From NCBI RefSeq assembly GCF_000576305.1, contig NZ_BAVZ01000016.1, positions 29,305-93,304 of the forward strand: 64,000 nucleotides of DNA. Reading direction: 5' to 3'. How positions within the stretch are numbered: position 1 is the stretch's first letter; the number at the start of each line of letters is the position of its first letter. Below are positions 45,470-55,805 of the stretch, one piece after another. Source of the DNA: Paenibacillus pini JCM 16418. Lineage in GTDB: Bacteria > Bacillota > Bacilli > Paenibacillales > Paenibacillaceae. The notes under the pieces were generated by a model. The model ran no database searches. It saw only the letters and a list, made by a program, of their open reading frames with translations, and had not been told where the DNA came from. A program made the translations under genes and the position numbers.

Positions 45470-45967
45470 TTAATCTGAAATTCAATTTGATGGAACCAAG
45501 AGAGAGCTGAAATATTGGCCGCTCTTTATTTATATAGATATCCTGCAAGAGCCGATTGCCTGAATTATAGCGAAATCGGCTTTTTTTCGTTGAAGGGAGG
45601 AAAACGAATGAAAAAGGTAGTCGCTCTTGCTCCATTGTAAAAAGGAGAAGTCAATGTATCTGTGCAAAAGACACATAAACCGGTTAACTGATCCCTTGGT
45701 CAGAAGAAACTCTTGAAAACAATCCCACAACCTGGTCATATCTATTAAATATAGCTATTTATTGACCCACACGAACCTATCATTGATGGGATGTTCGCGC
45801 GAATCAATTATTTTAGGAACTTCTGCCATTGGAATTGGCGGGAGTTTTTTGTTTGTATAAGAACAATATTCGTCATATTCTTCCAATTCATAGTATAATA
45901 AGACTATATTAAAAGACCTATTGCAACCAAATGAATTATTATACCAAATGGATTGGCAGGTGGACAC
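45470..45967. other. intergenic region between ABC-3C and Wadjet operons
   Basis: Contains the terminator 45550-45588, a second weaker hairpin with a T run near 45819-45856, and two tiny frames with ribosome sites (ten codons at about 45608, twenty at about 45654). No convincing protein. It separates two defence operons. Confidence 0.5.
45550..45588 (+). terminator. rho-independent terminator after the ABC-3C ATPase
   Basis: AGCCGATT and AATCGGCT flank a 16-nt loop, then seven T. Confidence 0.8.
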
Positions 45968-47014
45968 GTGAACATTTTTGACACAATTCCTGAAAAATTT
46001 TTCTCTGTGCTGTCATCGGGGAACAAAGAAATATATGTTGATGCGCTCATGCTGCTACATCAGATGTTCAAGTATGAACTTAATATACGGGTAGACGATT
46101 ATATCTCGTCTTTGATAGCCCAAATTGAGGATAAGTCCTTTATGCTCGAAGAAGATGACGAAGTAACCGAAGTCAACTTGACATCTAATGTTAAGGCGCG
46201 TTTGATATTGAACCGCCTGATTAAAACGGGATGGGTAGATAAGGAGTTTCTGGATGGATCATTTATTGAAATTATTACTCCACGTGATTATGCCATTAAA
46301 GTAATGAAGCTCTTGAGTGAACTAAGTGATCAGACCCTGCACGAGTATAACTCCCTCGTATTCGCGACTTATTCTGGTCTCAAGCAAGCTAAAAATGAAC
46401 ATCAAGGGCAAATGTATGAGGCAGTCTTGTCCGCAAAGACAAACACGGAGCAACTTACTTACGAGCTAAAAAGGCTTTATCATGGAATTCGCAGTTATTT
46501 GCGGAGAATACAGGAGCAGAGCGAAGTGAATGTGCTGCTGAAAAACCATTTTGAAGAATACAAAAGGATGTCCGACAGTATTTATCATCCGATCAAAACA
46601 ATGGATTCTATTCATCGTTACATGGCACCAATTCAGGAGATATTGTCAGATATTCTTGCGGATGAAGAACTCATGGATGGAATGCGATCAAGAGCCATGA
46701 CGATCCGAAAATATGAGAATGATGATGAGGCGGGGCAGGAGATCATATCATCAATTGATTATGTTTTGGATGTATACCAGTCAATTGGAGGAATTGTGAA
46801 TGAAATTGATAGAAAGCACAGCGCATACACAAAAATCTCTATTGAAAAAATCCAATACCTGATGACTGCAGACCAAAGTATCAAGGGAAAACTGGTTGAG
46901 CTGTTGAAAGAATACTCAAAATCCTCAGATACCAAGCGCACTGTAATCATTGAAATGCTTGAAAAGAATATAAGAGTCAATCGACAAGAATTTATTGATG
47001 GAAAATCTCTCTAA
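45968..47014 (+). CDS. jetA: Wadjet JetA-family protein, N-terminal part
   Basis: About 348 residues starting at GTG 45968 (AGGTGG just upstream). The start NIFDTIPEKFFSVLSSGNKE plus IYVDALMLLHQMF matches JetA-family Wadjet proteins; the middle has winged-helix and coiled-coil segments typical of a kleisin-like (MukF-like) subunit. It ends about 130 residues short of what I recall as the usual length. The next frame (46998-47375) supplies a plausible C terminus, so the gene may be naturally split or frameshifted. Works with JetB, JetC and JetD to detect and cut small circular DNA. Confidence 0.75.
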   Translation: MNIFDTIPEKFFSVLSSGNKEIYVDALMLLHQMFKYELNIRVDDYISSLIAQIEDKSFMLEEDDEVTEVNLTSNVKARLILNRLIKTGWVDKEFLDGSFIEIITPRDYAIKVMKLLSELSDQTLHEYNSLVFATYSGLKQAKNEHQGQMYEAVLSAKTNTEQLTYELKRLYHGIRSYLRRIQEQSEVNVLLKNHFEEYKRMSDSIYHPIKTMDSIHRYMAPIQEILSDILADEELMDGMRSRAMTIRKYENDDEAGQEIISSIDYVLDVYQSIGGIVNEIDRKHSAYTKISIEKIQYLMTADQSIKGKLVELLKEYSKSSDTKRTVIIEMLEKNIRVNRQEFIDGKSL

Positions 47015-47375
47015 TCACAAAAATGTACGTAGTAGGCGTGTCAATTCTGAACCGCTGGAAATCACAGATGATAGTACGTTTTCTAATGCGGCTATGACTG
47101 GAATGCTGCAACAAATTAAAAATGGATACCCCGTGGCAAGAATTCGAACATATGTAAACAGTCTTTTTAAAGAAAATGAATTTTCAATTAATAGTGAGAC
47201 AATATCGATTAATAACGATGAGGACTTTATACTTCTGATACTGGCTATGGTTCGGGCTAATGAACGAGGCATGAATTACAAGGTGCAAATGAACAATGGT
47301 CGACTTGATAGAAATGGTTACATAATTCCTAATATGACGTTCAGCAAAAGAGAGGTGGGGCACCATGTGGAATGA
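46998..47375 (+). CDS. probable JetA C-terminal part (separate ORF)
   Basis: 125 residues that overlap the preceding gene by 17 nt in another frame. A polar linker (HKNVRSRRVNSEPLE) leads to a folded segment with FSINSETISINNDEDFILLI and LAMVRANERGMNYKV, which resembles the end of full-length JetA proteins. No good ribosome site precedes ATG 46998. Either the two ORFs are a natural split with coupled translation, or a base is wrong near the overlap. It ends inside jetB. Confidence 0.5.
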   Translation: MENLSNHKNVRSRRVNSEPLEITDDSTFSNAAMTGMLQQIKNGYPVARIRTYVNSLFKENEFSINSETISINNDEDFILLILAMVRANERGMNYKVQMNNGRLDRNGYIIPNMTFSKREVGHHVE

Positions 47376-48006
47376 GAAGTACATAGGACTTACTACTTAT
47401 GAGAAAGGCGAGTTCAAACGTTTGGCGAATTACCTATTATCTCATACATATATGGTGCGATATGAATATCAGTCTTCACAGCAGATGACCTTGCCAAACT
47501 ACGACTATCAGATAGCTTCACGTCTATTCGGAATTTTGCAAGATTATTTTGCGGTCACTGGCTGGAGGCTTGAAAAAGATGATAATTATGGAATCATGTC
47601 CTTAATAAATATATTTGACCATAATCGCCTGAGGATTGATCGATTCACTACATTGTTTTTATATACATGCCGTCTCATATACGAAGAAGAGCGAGAACAA
47701 GTAAATAGCTTCCATACGGTTAAAACAGATACTCAAGCAGTTGTTGAAAAAATGCGAATGCTTGGTCTTCTTGATAAGGGGAAAACAACACAAAAAGAAC
47801 GTATTGAGGCTCAAAGAACGCTTGCGCATCATAATATTATTCAAAAAATGGAATCTTCTGCATGGAACAATGAAGGTAATCAAATTCTCATTCTCCCATC
47901 CATCTTATCTATTATTTCCAATCAAGGCATCAACGATATGATAACAGAATTAGATGAGCTTGGAGTAGATGACGACACTAGCACAACTGGAGAAAAGGAG
48001 GAATAG
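47365..48006 (+). CDS. jetB: Wadjet JetB-like protein (MukE-like)
   Basis: A 213-residue protein with tandem winged-helix patterns: SRLFGILQDYFAVTGWRL, then FTTLFLYTCRLIYEEE and VVEKMRMLGLLDKGK. This fits the MukE-like subunit JetB (DUF4194/DUF6063-type). The acidic C-terminal tail DDDTSTTGEKEE is likely disordered. AGAGGTGGGG precedes its ATG; 2 nt separate its stop from jetC. Confidence 0.75.
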   Translation: MWNEKYIGLTTYEKGEFKRLANYLLSHTYMVRYEYQSSQQMTLPNYDYQIASRLFGILQDYFAVTGWRLEKDDNYGIMSLINIFDHNRLRIDRFTTLFLYTCRLIYEEEREQVNSFHTVKTDTQAVVEKMRMLGLLDKGKTTQKERIEAQRTLAHHNIIQKMESSAWNNEGNQILILPSILSIISNQGINDMITELDELGVDDDTSTTGEKEE

Positions 48007-48008
48007 AA

Positions 48009-51000
48009 ATGAAACGGATGACAAAACTCTTACTGATTCATTGGCACTACTTTGTCCATGAAGTCATTGAGTTAGATAAAGTGAATTTTCTGACCGGAAA
48101 AAATGCCTCAGGGAAGTCGACGGTTATGGATGCTCTGCAGTTGTTACTACTTGCCGATACTAGTGGTAGCTTCTTCAACAAGGCTGCTAGTGGACGTGGT
48201 AATCGAACCTTAAGTGGATATTTACGCGGTGAATTAGGTGACGATGAAGATTCAGGTTTTAAATATCTACGTAATGGACGTTTTACAAGCTATATCGCTT
48301 TAGAGTTCTTTGATGAGGAAAAGAAAAAATATTTTACCGCAGGGTGTTGCTTTGATACTTATTCGGAAAACGATATGCAAAAACTATTTTTTCGATTTGA
48401 CGGAGCCATGCCGTCAAATGAGTTCGTTATTAATAGGAAGCCGATGGATATTACAACTTTGAGGGCACATATCAAGGAACACTATTCGATAGGACGTAGT
48501 TATACTACCGATGTAAATCGGGATTTTAGGCAGGATTTATATGGGAAACTTGGAGGCTTGCGTGATCGCTTCGGCCAGTTATTGAGGAAAGCTGTTTCGT
48601 TTAATCCCGATGTTGACATACAAAAATTTATCTCAGAATTCGTCTGTGATACGCAACAAACAGTTGATGTCAGCCGTATGCAGGAAAATATTAGAAGCTA
48701 TAAAAGCCTGGAGCAAGAGGCTGATGTGCTTAAGGATCGAATCACTTTGCTTGAACATATTGTTACGGATCATCAAACCTTTGAAACCCACAGACAAAAT
48801 GAAATTCTATATTCCTATCTGATTGACCGCGCGCAAGTAGATATCAAATTGACTACTAGTGCAGGCGAGAAAGAAAAAGTAACCGCTTATTCCGCCCAGC
48901 TAACTGTATTGAAGGATACGGTAGCTAAGGAAACTGAGCGACAGAGCAAACTGCAGGGTGAACGTAATATCATGCAAGCCAACCTGCTCAGTAACAAGGA
49001 AGCGCAAGTTTTAGAGAATCTTCAATCTCAAATCTCAGAGAAAGAGCAACTAATATCTACGCTTCATGGGGATTTCGGTAGGACTTCTGCATTACTTTCG
49101 AGAAGCATTGCTTCATGGAGGATGAACATTAACGGGTTCATTCAGAATATTCAAGGGACAGATACTAGCTCTCTCGATCCGATATTGACGACTCGTGTTC
49201 ATGACCTTGTTGACGAAGGACGACAGTTTTATGCAAAGCTTGAAATACTCGGAAATAGTGATGCAGCAGCCATTTTAACAGTTGGGGAGAAAGGGCTCAT
49301 TCACTATGCAGCCAGAGCGGATGCTATACGTATGCAGTGCAACGGCCTCGTTTCACGATTCTCTGAAGAACAACAGAAGGTTGCAGATAATCGTAAAGGA
49401 TTACAGACGGAGCAGCAGTCCCTTGAAAATGGTATCTATCGCTTTCCACAGGATGTACTTGATCTCAAGGAAGCTGTTATAGGGCGTTTACATACCCAAA
49501 CTGGTTCATCAGTTAAGGTAGTAGTAGTGTCGGAAGCAGCTGAACTTAGGAATAAACGCTGGCGTAATGTTATTGAAGGATATCTTAATACACAAAAATT
49601 CTATCTGATTGTTCCCCCCGAGCACTTTGACACTGCACTTCGTGTTTATGATGATATTAAGAGACAACGAAACATCTATAACACTGGTATTGTGGATATT
49701 GAAAAGCTACGGAGAATAAATCCCATTGCAGAACCTGGAAGCCTTGCTGAAGAACTTGAAACAGATGATCCCAATGTGCGCTTATTTTTAGATTTTACAC
49801 TTGGTCGTGTAAAAAAATGTGACCGCGTCAGTGATTTACGCCGGCATCGAACAGCGATTACAGACGATGGAATGTTATACCAGAATTTTGTTGTAAGAGC
49901 GATGAATCCAGATAGATGGGCTAAACCTGCCATTGGCCAAGGTGCGATTCAGCAACGCTTGGAAGATGTAAAAAGAGAGATTAAAGAGTTAACTGATAAA
50001 ATAGCTGTTTGTGCATCTGTAAAGATTGCCTTTCAATCGGGAAATGCTCTAATGATTTTAAGCGAATCGGACGCCAAACAAACTGTTACGGCAGCGGTAA
50101 ATGTTGGACAGATTCCAGAGATAGAACAAGAAGTCATTTTGCTGAATAAAAGTATGGAGTCTATTGATAAAAGCGCTGTTGAAGCAATGCAGGAACGCAT
50201 CGAGTCATTGGATCAACAACTGGGGGCTCTTTATAAACACATTGACATATATAAGCACGAATTCAGCACCATCGAAGAACGCTTGCGTGTATGCTTAGAG
50301 GAAACAATTCCAAGACTTTCTAAAGAGTTGGAAACGATGGAGTTAGAACTTTCTAGAAAATACGAAGCAGAATGGCTCCAGAGCACAGGAAATACAAGAT
50401 ATCAACGTGAGCTCTTAAGTAGAGGTAATGCAGTTGATATTGAACGGGCATTTCCGAGAGAACTTAGCCGCTCCGTAAACGCTAAAAACGCTTTGTGGGA
50501 CGGGTTGCGAACTTTGCGCCGCCAATATAATGATAAGTATATAATGGGGTATGATATTGACGTCGTGAGTAATGACGCTTACGATAATGCGTGGATTGAG
50601 CTCAGCGATATTAAACTTCCGGAATATTTGACTCGTATCGCCGATGCCCGAAGTAAAGCTTTTGAGCAGTTTCAGGAGGATTTTTTAAGCCGTCTACAAT
50701 ATAACATTAAGGATGCAAGGCGGCAGATTGATGGACTAAACAGTGCATTAAGCGGAAGTTCCTTTGGCGAGGATACATATCGTTTTCTGATTATTCCAAA
50801 ACAGGAATATAAACGATATTATGATATGATTGTAGATCCAATGCTGCTGGAAGGCGGGTATAATCTTTTGTCTGATCAGTTTAATGCAAAATACAAGGAT
50901 GAGATTGCAGAACTGTTTGCAATTATTACGAATGAAGGAACCGGTTCGAAAGCGCAGGAACGCGATGATTATGAAAAACGAGTACAAGCTTTTACGGATT

Positions 51001-51410
51001 ATCGTACTTACCTTTCTTTCGATTTAGAGGTCATTAACCGCGAGGGAGAATCACAAAGACTCTCTAAAACACTTGGGAAAAAATCTGGTGGAGAAACTCA
51101 GACGCCATTTTATATTGCAGTATTAGCATCGTTTGCGCAATTATATCGCATTGGCCGGGACAAGACAGCTAATACATCTCGTATCATCCTGTTTGATGAA
51201 GCATTTTCCAAGATGGATGGCGAGCGAATTGTGCGTAGTGTTGAATTGTTACGTGAGTTTAACTTTCAAGTGGTACTTTCAGCACCACCTGATAAAATTG
51301 GGGATATTGCCACTCTTGTAGATAGGAATTTATGCGTGTTACGTGTAGGAAAGCAGGCATGCGTGCGTAGTTTCGACCCTAGGAAGTTGGAGGAGCTTGA
51401 ATATGAGTGA
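48009..51410 (+). CDS. jetC: Wadjet JetC, SMC-like ATPase (MukB-like)
   Basis: An 1133-residue SMC-type ATPase. Walker A LTGKNASGKSTVMDALQ is near residue 34, a long coiled coil runs from about 230 to 380 and 650 to 810, and a hinge-like region lies between (around 420-620). The C-terminal head has the signature KKSGGETQTPFY near 1025 and Walker B RIILFDEAFSKMDGERI near 1060. JetC extrudes DNA loops; together with JetA, JetB and JetD it recognises plasmid-sized circles. AGGAGG precedes the ATG. Confidence 0.88.
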   Translation: MKRMTKLLLIHWHYFVHEVIELDKVNFLTGKNASGKSTVMDALQLLLLADTSGSFFNKAASGRGNRTLSGYLRGELGDDEDSGFKYLRNGRFTSYIALEFFDEEKKKYFTAGCCFDTYSENDMQKLFFRFDGAMPSNEFVINRKPMDITTLRAHIKEHYSIGRSYTTDVNRDFRQDLYGKLGGLRDRFGQLLRKAVSFNPDVDIQKFISEFVCDTQQTVDVSRMQENIRSYKSLEQEADVLKDRITLLEHIVTDHQTFETHRQNEILYSYLIDRAQVDIKLTTSAGEKEKVTAYSAQLTVLKDTVAKETERQSKLQGERNIMQANLLSNKEAQVLENLQSQISEKEQLISTLHGDFGRTSALLSRSIASWRMNINGFIQNIQGTDTSSLDPILTTRVHDLVDEGRQFYAKLEILGNSDAAAILTVGEKGLIHYAARADAIRMQCNGLVSRFSEEQQKVADNRKGLQTEQQSLENGIYRFPQDVLDLKEAVIGRLHTQTGSSVKVVVVSEAAELRNKRWRNVIEGYLNTQKFYLIVPPEHFDTALRVYDDIKRQRNIYNTGIVDIEKLRRINPIAEPGSLAEELETDDPNVRLFLDFTLGRVKKCDRVSDLRRHRTAITDDGMLYQNFVVRAMNPDRWAKPAIGQGAIQQRLEDVKREIKELTDKIAVCASVKIAFQSGNALMILSESDAKQTVTAAVNVGQIPEIEQEVILLNKSMESIDKSAVEAMQERIESLDQQLGALYKHIDIYKHEFSTIEERLRVCLEETIPRLSKELETMELELSRKYEAEWLQSTGNTRYQRELLSRGNAVDIERAFPRELSRSVNAKNALWDGLRTLRRQYNDKYIMGYDIDVVSNDAYDNAWIELSDIKLPEYLTRIADARSKAFEQFQEDFLSRLQYNIKDARRQIDGLNSALSGSSFGEDTYRFLIIPKQEYKRYYDMIVDPMLLEGGYNLLSDQFNAKYKDEIAELFAIITNEGTGSKAQERDDYEKRVQAFTDYRTYLSFDLEVINREGESQRLSKTLGKKSGGETQTPFYIAVLASFAQLYRIGRDKTANTSRIILFDEAFSKMDGERIVRSVELLREFNFQVVLSAPPDKIGDIATLVDRNLCVLRVGKQACVRSFDPRKLEELEYE

Positions 51411-52654
51411 AGGATTTAAGCGCCAAATAGTTTCAGCTTTACTTGATAAATATGAGCGTAGCAGTTTTTTTTACGCGGAAACGTCCGACACGTCGAATTA
51501 TGCTGAAATTATATGATGGAGGTCAAACAGAGTTCCCACAGTATGATATAGAGCAATATGAAAAGCGCAGTATGATAAATCTTGCAGTACAGGCCTTGTA
51601 TGAGGCTCAACTTTTATCATATCGATGGATGAAGGGTGAAGAAAGTCACATCATAGCAGAGGTATGGCTGAATTTTGAGAATATCTCTTCTGCGTACTCC
51701 TTAATTGGGCGGCAACCAAAGGGCGATGTGGTGGATGAGGTTTGTTTAGAACTGTTAAATTCAATAGATAAAGTTCGTAGCGGATGGGCAAAACAGTTTC
51801 TGAGCGATGCATATGACATCATTTCTAGAAAACGCTCTATTGGAAATAGATTACCAATAGATAGAAGCGAGCGTAGTGATCTCCTTCGTGCAATATGTTT
51901 TATTGATCAAATGGGTGAGTTAGAAATGCTTGAGCGTGTATTTTCGCTTCAATGTTTCGGAGATTCAAAGAGATTCGAGAAAGCGATAAGAGCACGGCTG
52001 CTTGGCATATTGTCCAAATATCTAGATTATGAATATGATAATACTGATGAGGAAATTCTTAGACAAGTAGGTATTACGAAGTATCCAGAACAATTGGAGT
52101 TTTGTGGGCAAGTAACCATGTCATTTGATAGCGGAACCATTGACTTTTCACATTTGATTTTTGGGGGCGTTGTGAACTCGAAAGATTTCCAACGAGGTCA
52201 GTTAAGATTATCTCCAACAATAGAACGTGTGATCTCAATAGAAAATAGGGCAAACTATATTGAGTATATCTATAAGCAAAAAAATGACCATGAATTAGTT
52301 GTGTTCCACGGAGGGCAATTTAGCCCTGCTAAGCGGAAATTTTTAATGGCTGTTGCTGCATCCATACCTACGACTAGCCATTGGTATCATTGGGGAGATA
52401 TCGACTTTGGTGGATTTTCTATGCTAGCAAGACTAAGACGGGAAATTAAGAACGATGTTATTCCGTATCGCATGGATAAATCAGAATTGATAAGATATTC
52501 TTTGTTAACAGCATCAGTACAGCCGAAATATATTGAAAAGCTATGTAGCTTGAAGCGGCATAGCGAGCTTGTCGATTGTTTACCCTGCATTGACCATATG
52601 ATAGAAAATCGTGTCAAACTGGAACAGGAAGCTATGTTGACCGATCTTATTTAA
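51403..52654 (+). pseudogene. jetD: Wadjet JetD nuclease (Toprim-like, DUF2220), frameshifted near the start
   Basis: The natural start is probably ATG 51403, inside the last jetC codons, giving MSEGFKRQIVSALLDKYERS. A run of eight T at 51465-51472 then shifts the frame; seven T would continue as SFFTRKRPTRRIMLKLYDGG into the long downstream frame. The C-terminal half has the Toprim-like JetD core: HELVVFHGGQFSPAKRKFL and HWYHWGDIDFGGFSML with acidic residues. JetD nicks or cuts the circular DNA captured by JetABC. If the extra T is real, only an N-terminally shortened form could be made. Confidence 0.8.
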
Positions 52655-52681
52655 TAATCAAACTTAATAAAATGGTAATCA

Positions 52682-52732
52682 AATAACAAAAGCGATCATG
52701 CCAAACTGAGCATGATCGCTTTTGTTATTTGA
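52682..52732. terminator. bidirectional terminator between jetD and an XRE-type gene
   Basis: AATAACAAAAGCGATCATGC pairs perfectly with GCATGATCGCTTTTGTTATT around an 8-nt loop. Genes converge here. Confidence 0.92.
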
Positions 52733-52734
52733 TG

Positions 52735-53001
52735 TCAGTTATTGCTTTTTATTTCGTCGAGTTCATCTTCAACCAATCCTACTAATTCAGCAGCTTTCAT
52801 ACCTAGCGCCGCAGCATTAGCAAGTAATGAATTTAATGTAGGCTGGTGGATTCCTCGTTCTAGCATGGATATGTATGTTCGATCAAGATTACTACGGAAT
52901 GCCAATTCTTCTTGGCTTACCTTCTGCTTCTTGCGAACACTTTTTAATATCTGTCCAAAAATGGCTTCTGAGTTCAAAGGGATACCTCTTTTTGAACTCA
53001 T
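52735..53001 (-). CDS. XRE-family helix-turn-helix regulator
   Basis: An 88-residue protein with a Cro/C1-type HTH: FGQILKSVRKKQKVSQEELA, then FRSNLDRTYISMLERGIHQP and TLNSLLANAAALGM. This matches the short regulators often found beside restriction and defence genes. It is convergent with jetD. Which genes it controls is not visible. Confidence 0.85.
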   Translation of the reverse strand: MSSKRGIPLNSEAIFGQILKSVRKKQKVSQEELAFRSNLDRTYISMLERGIHQPTLNSLLANAAALGMKAAELVGLVEDELDEIKSNN

Positions 53002-53119
53002 TATCCTTGTGTTTATAACTACATTTCCACGGAGTATACTCTACAAAATGATGTAAATCTCTATTTTTTTGTGATGTGATCTGACTGGAAGTAGTAACAT
53101 ATACCAATCTAAGAGGAGC

Positions 53120-53275
53120 ATGAATGAAATGAAAAATTGTCCTAATTGTGGAGATCAAAAGCAACATCTGGATTCTTTGTACAAATGTACGAATTGTTTT
53201 AAAGTATATTGTTCTCGTTGTGGCAACAATAGCTGCCCACAATGTGGTTGCGGTGGAGTTACCTTAGAAATCTGA
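53120..53275 (+). CDS. 51-residue cysteine-rich zinc-ribbon microprotein
   Basis: Reads MNEMKNCPNCGDQKQHLDSL and continues with KCTNCFK, CSRCGNNSCPQCGCGG. It has ten Cys arranged as four to five CxxC knuckles, enough for two zinc sites. AGAGGAG is upstream; ATG 53129 is an alternative start. Codon-level conservation cannot be tested here, but the motif density makes chance unlikely. Confidence 0.65.
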   Translation: MNEMKNCPNCGDQKQHLDSLYKCTNCFKVYCSRCGNNSCPQCGCGGVTLEI

Positions 53276-53309
53276 CAGACTAATTCAATTAGAGTGGAGA
53301 AGGAATGAT

Positions 53310-53957
53310 ATGGAACAGACAAAGAAGAAAATTCGAGGTAAATGGTTCATAATGTTATTGGTTGGCCTTATCTTGCTTGTTGGTGTCGTAGGCTATTTTT
53401 TAAATGACAAATACAATTGGATAATTAGTACTTCTACAACACCCAATTATGACTACACACCAGATCAATTTACAGAAATGGATTTATTCATCTTTGATAC
53501 TACAAAGAAAAAGCAAATCGATTATGGAATGGAAAAGTCTAAGGTAGAACGAATTATTGGACAATCCATAGAAAAAGCAATGGAGTTCCCAGCATCGCAT
53601 CCGCTCGAATCACTTGTATATCCAGATGGATTACAGATCGTCTATAGACTTGATCGAGTCGTTCATATCCTTATAACTTCAGAAGGGCTAAATAGATATG
53701 TAACCATGAGGAACATTGGACTCAATAATGGTCCCAACGATCATTTAGTTGTATATGGACTTAAACCTACTGTATTAAGTGAAGATGGAGATATGTACAT
53801 GTTTGAAAAGGTGAATAACAGCTTTAAAAAGTTAAATGAAAATGCCTATGCTGAAAATCAGGATTTAACGGTTTATCAAATTTCATTCCAAAGGGAAAAC
53901 GCCAAGCTTGTATCCATATCGATTTCAGATATGCTCTTTGCAAAGAAATTTTATTAA
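53310..53957 (+). CDS. uncharacterised membrane-anchored protein
   Basis: 215 residues. A basic start and a single helix at about residues 12-31 (FIMLLVGLILLVGVVGYFL) anchor it; the remainder is probably outside the cell. I see no known motif in the outer part (for example IDYGMEKSKVERIIGQSIEK). A stalk-domain gene follows after 38 nt on the same strand. Confidence 0.65.
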   Translation: MEQTKKKIRGKWFIMLLVGLILLVGVVGYFLNDKYNWIISTSTTPNYDYTPDQFTEMDLFIFDTTKKKQIDYGMEKSKVERIIGQSIEKAMEFPASHPLESLVYPDGLQIVYRLDRVVHILITSEGLNRYVTMRNIGLNNGPNDHLVVYGLKPTVLSEDGDMYMFEKVNNSFKKLNENAYAENQDLTVYQISFQRENAKLVSISISDMLFAKKFY

Positions 53958-53995
53958 TGGGCATCTTATGATGTTGAAATGAAGGAGACAACAAA

Positions 53996-55702
53996 ATGAG
54001 TAAGCGTATAATTAATGTGTTAATGCTGACATTCATACTGATATTAACAGTAACTGTTATACCGTTAGGAGCATATGCAGCCAACAACGATATTAAAGTC
54101 ACAATCAATGGCAAACAGCTATATTTCGATGTAAACCCGCAATCTATTGACGGTAGGACATTTGTTCCTATGAGAGGGATTTTTGGAGCTCTTGGCGCAG
54201 ACATTAAATGGGATGGGAAGACAAAGACTGTTACAGGCTCCTAAGGGGAAACGACGGTTAAGTTATCGATAAATCAAAAGCATGCAAACATAAACGGCAA
54301 AACGGTTAATTTGGATGCACCAGCTACAATCGTCAAAGGTAGCACTTTGGTTCCAGTTCGCTTTATTGCAGAAAGTCTTGGAGCTGATGTGAAACAAGCG
54401 ATTACTATTACTTCCTATTATAATAGTAGGAGTGTTTCTGCTAATGATTTGACGGCGATTAAAAGCTATATTGGAAAATTTCGAAGCTCAAACAACATAT
54501 TGATGGATGTGACAGAGGCAAAGGATGCAGTTGAAATCTACAAGAGGCTACAATCTGATTCTATTAAGCAATCAGGTAAGCTACTGGGTATTCAAATCTT
54601 TGGAGCTTCTGAAGATGTTCCGGCATTCAATTATTTGAGTAAAACAGCCACCATTTTTCCAGATCGGAGTATGAGCAGATTTGATTTAGTTTTAAATGGA
54701 GAGCCGTTCCTTACAGACTATTTCTATTCTAATTTTAACAATGATTCTGCTCAGCTTAAAAAAGAAATAAGCCCTTATGCGGTATTTGATGAAAAGACAA
54801 TTAAAATTGATTTTGAACCTCAGTGGAAAGTAGTTAGACTTCCCCTTTCTAAGGGTGAAATTGAAGGTTACTTCAAACGATTTGATGAATACACTACAAA
54901 ACGTAACGCTCAAAAATCTGTTCCAGTTGTAAACTTCTCAAGTCCAACCTATGGGAACATTCCTGGAACGCCAGAGGATGGAGAAGATTTCTGAGATCCA
55001 AACGATGAACGTAGACTTCTTTACCAAAAAGATGATTACAGCTATGTCCTTCAACGTCTGGATAAAGAATTTAACATTCTAAAGAATTATCGTTTGTATG
55101 GCAACCAACAAGGCGACATTAAAGTCAAAACAAATGTATCTGGAGACTACACAAAGGATAACGTTGCTAAAGAAAATGGAACTGGAATTGTTGACTTTTT
55201 CTTTAACGGAGCAGGTAGTTTTACTAAGACAAAATTCAAGGTAGTTGAAAGAGGCAACGAAGCGCCTTCTATTGGTTCAGACTCATCTGAAAAGATTATG
55301 ACATCAGCAACAGTGAACAAAGTTCTATCAAAGAACTATTACACAATGATTATGATGCAAGCAGATGACGCTAAAAATCTCAGCAACAAGAGTTTGGTCC
55401 ATGAAATGATGGCAAATGGTAAAGCAATTAGCGTATTTGCAGGAAGTAATAAGATTTTATCAGGTGGATTAAATAATATTGCTCCCTTGGAAGATATGAA
55501 ACCAACTTTGTATTATTTCACATACAATTTCTACAAAAACCAAAGTGAAGGTTTAAATAGAACCGATAGTTATTTCAATGCTTCAAAAGTATTTGTAACT
55601 GAACTATTAAATCATCAAGATTTGAAGTGGGAGCCCAACTTTGAGTTTGGGATTACAAATCTCGCCTCACTTCATAGTCTTGGAGTTATCGAATACCCTT
55701 GA
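53996..55702 (+). pseudogene. secreted stalk-domain protein with two in-frame stop codons
   Basis: One continuous frame of 569 codons interrupted by TAA at 54242-54244 and TGA at 54992-54994. It encodes a signal peptide (cleavage near AYAAN), two stalk-domain repeats (GRTFVPMRGIFGALGADIKW; GSTLVPVRFIAESLGADVK) split by the first stop, and a long extracellular part (VNDLTAIKSYIG-type region to the end). No frameshift is needed, only base substitutions: the first stop lies where Lys would fit (GS-x-GETTVKL). So it is a genuine decaying gene, or both stops are errors. Confidence 0.78.
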
Positions 55703-55726
55703 AAACCCTCATATTCATTGCTGTTT

Positions 55727-55764
55727 AAAGAAGCCGACTCAGTAAAAAGAGTCGGCTTCTTTGC
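55727..55764 (+). terminator. rho-independent terminator
   Basis: AAAGAAGCCGACTC and GAGTCGGCTTCTTT form a perfect 14-bp stem around an 8-nt loop, just after the broken stalk-domain gene. Confidence 0.9.
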
Positions 55765-55769
55765 TTTGG

Positions 55770-55805
55770 GGCAGAACCTGTGGAAGTTTTTCCACAGGTT
55801 CTGCC
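55770..55805. repeat. perfect 16-bp inverted repeat
   Basis: GGCAGAACCTGTGGAA, loop GTTT, TTCCACAGGTTCTGCC. It has no T tract and lies just behind a terminator, so its role is unclear; possible recombination or replication site, or a second RNA stabiliser. Confidence 0.7.

Noticed and set aside
45755..45967. Minus-strand ORF of 70 codons upstream of jetA
   Set aside because: Composition is not protein-like and the region carries hairpins and the Wadjet promoter.
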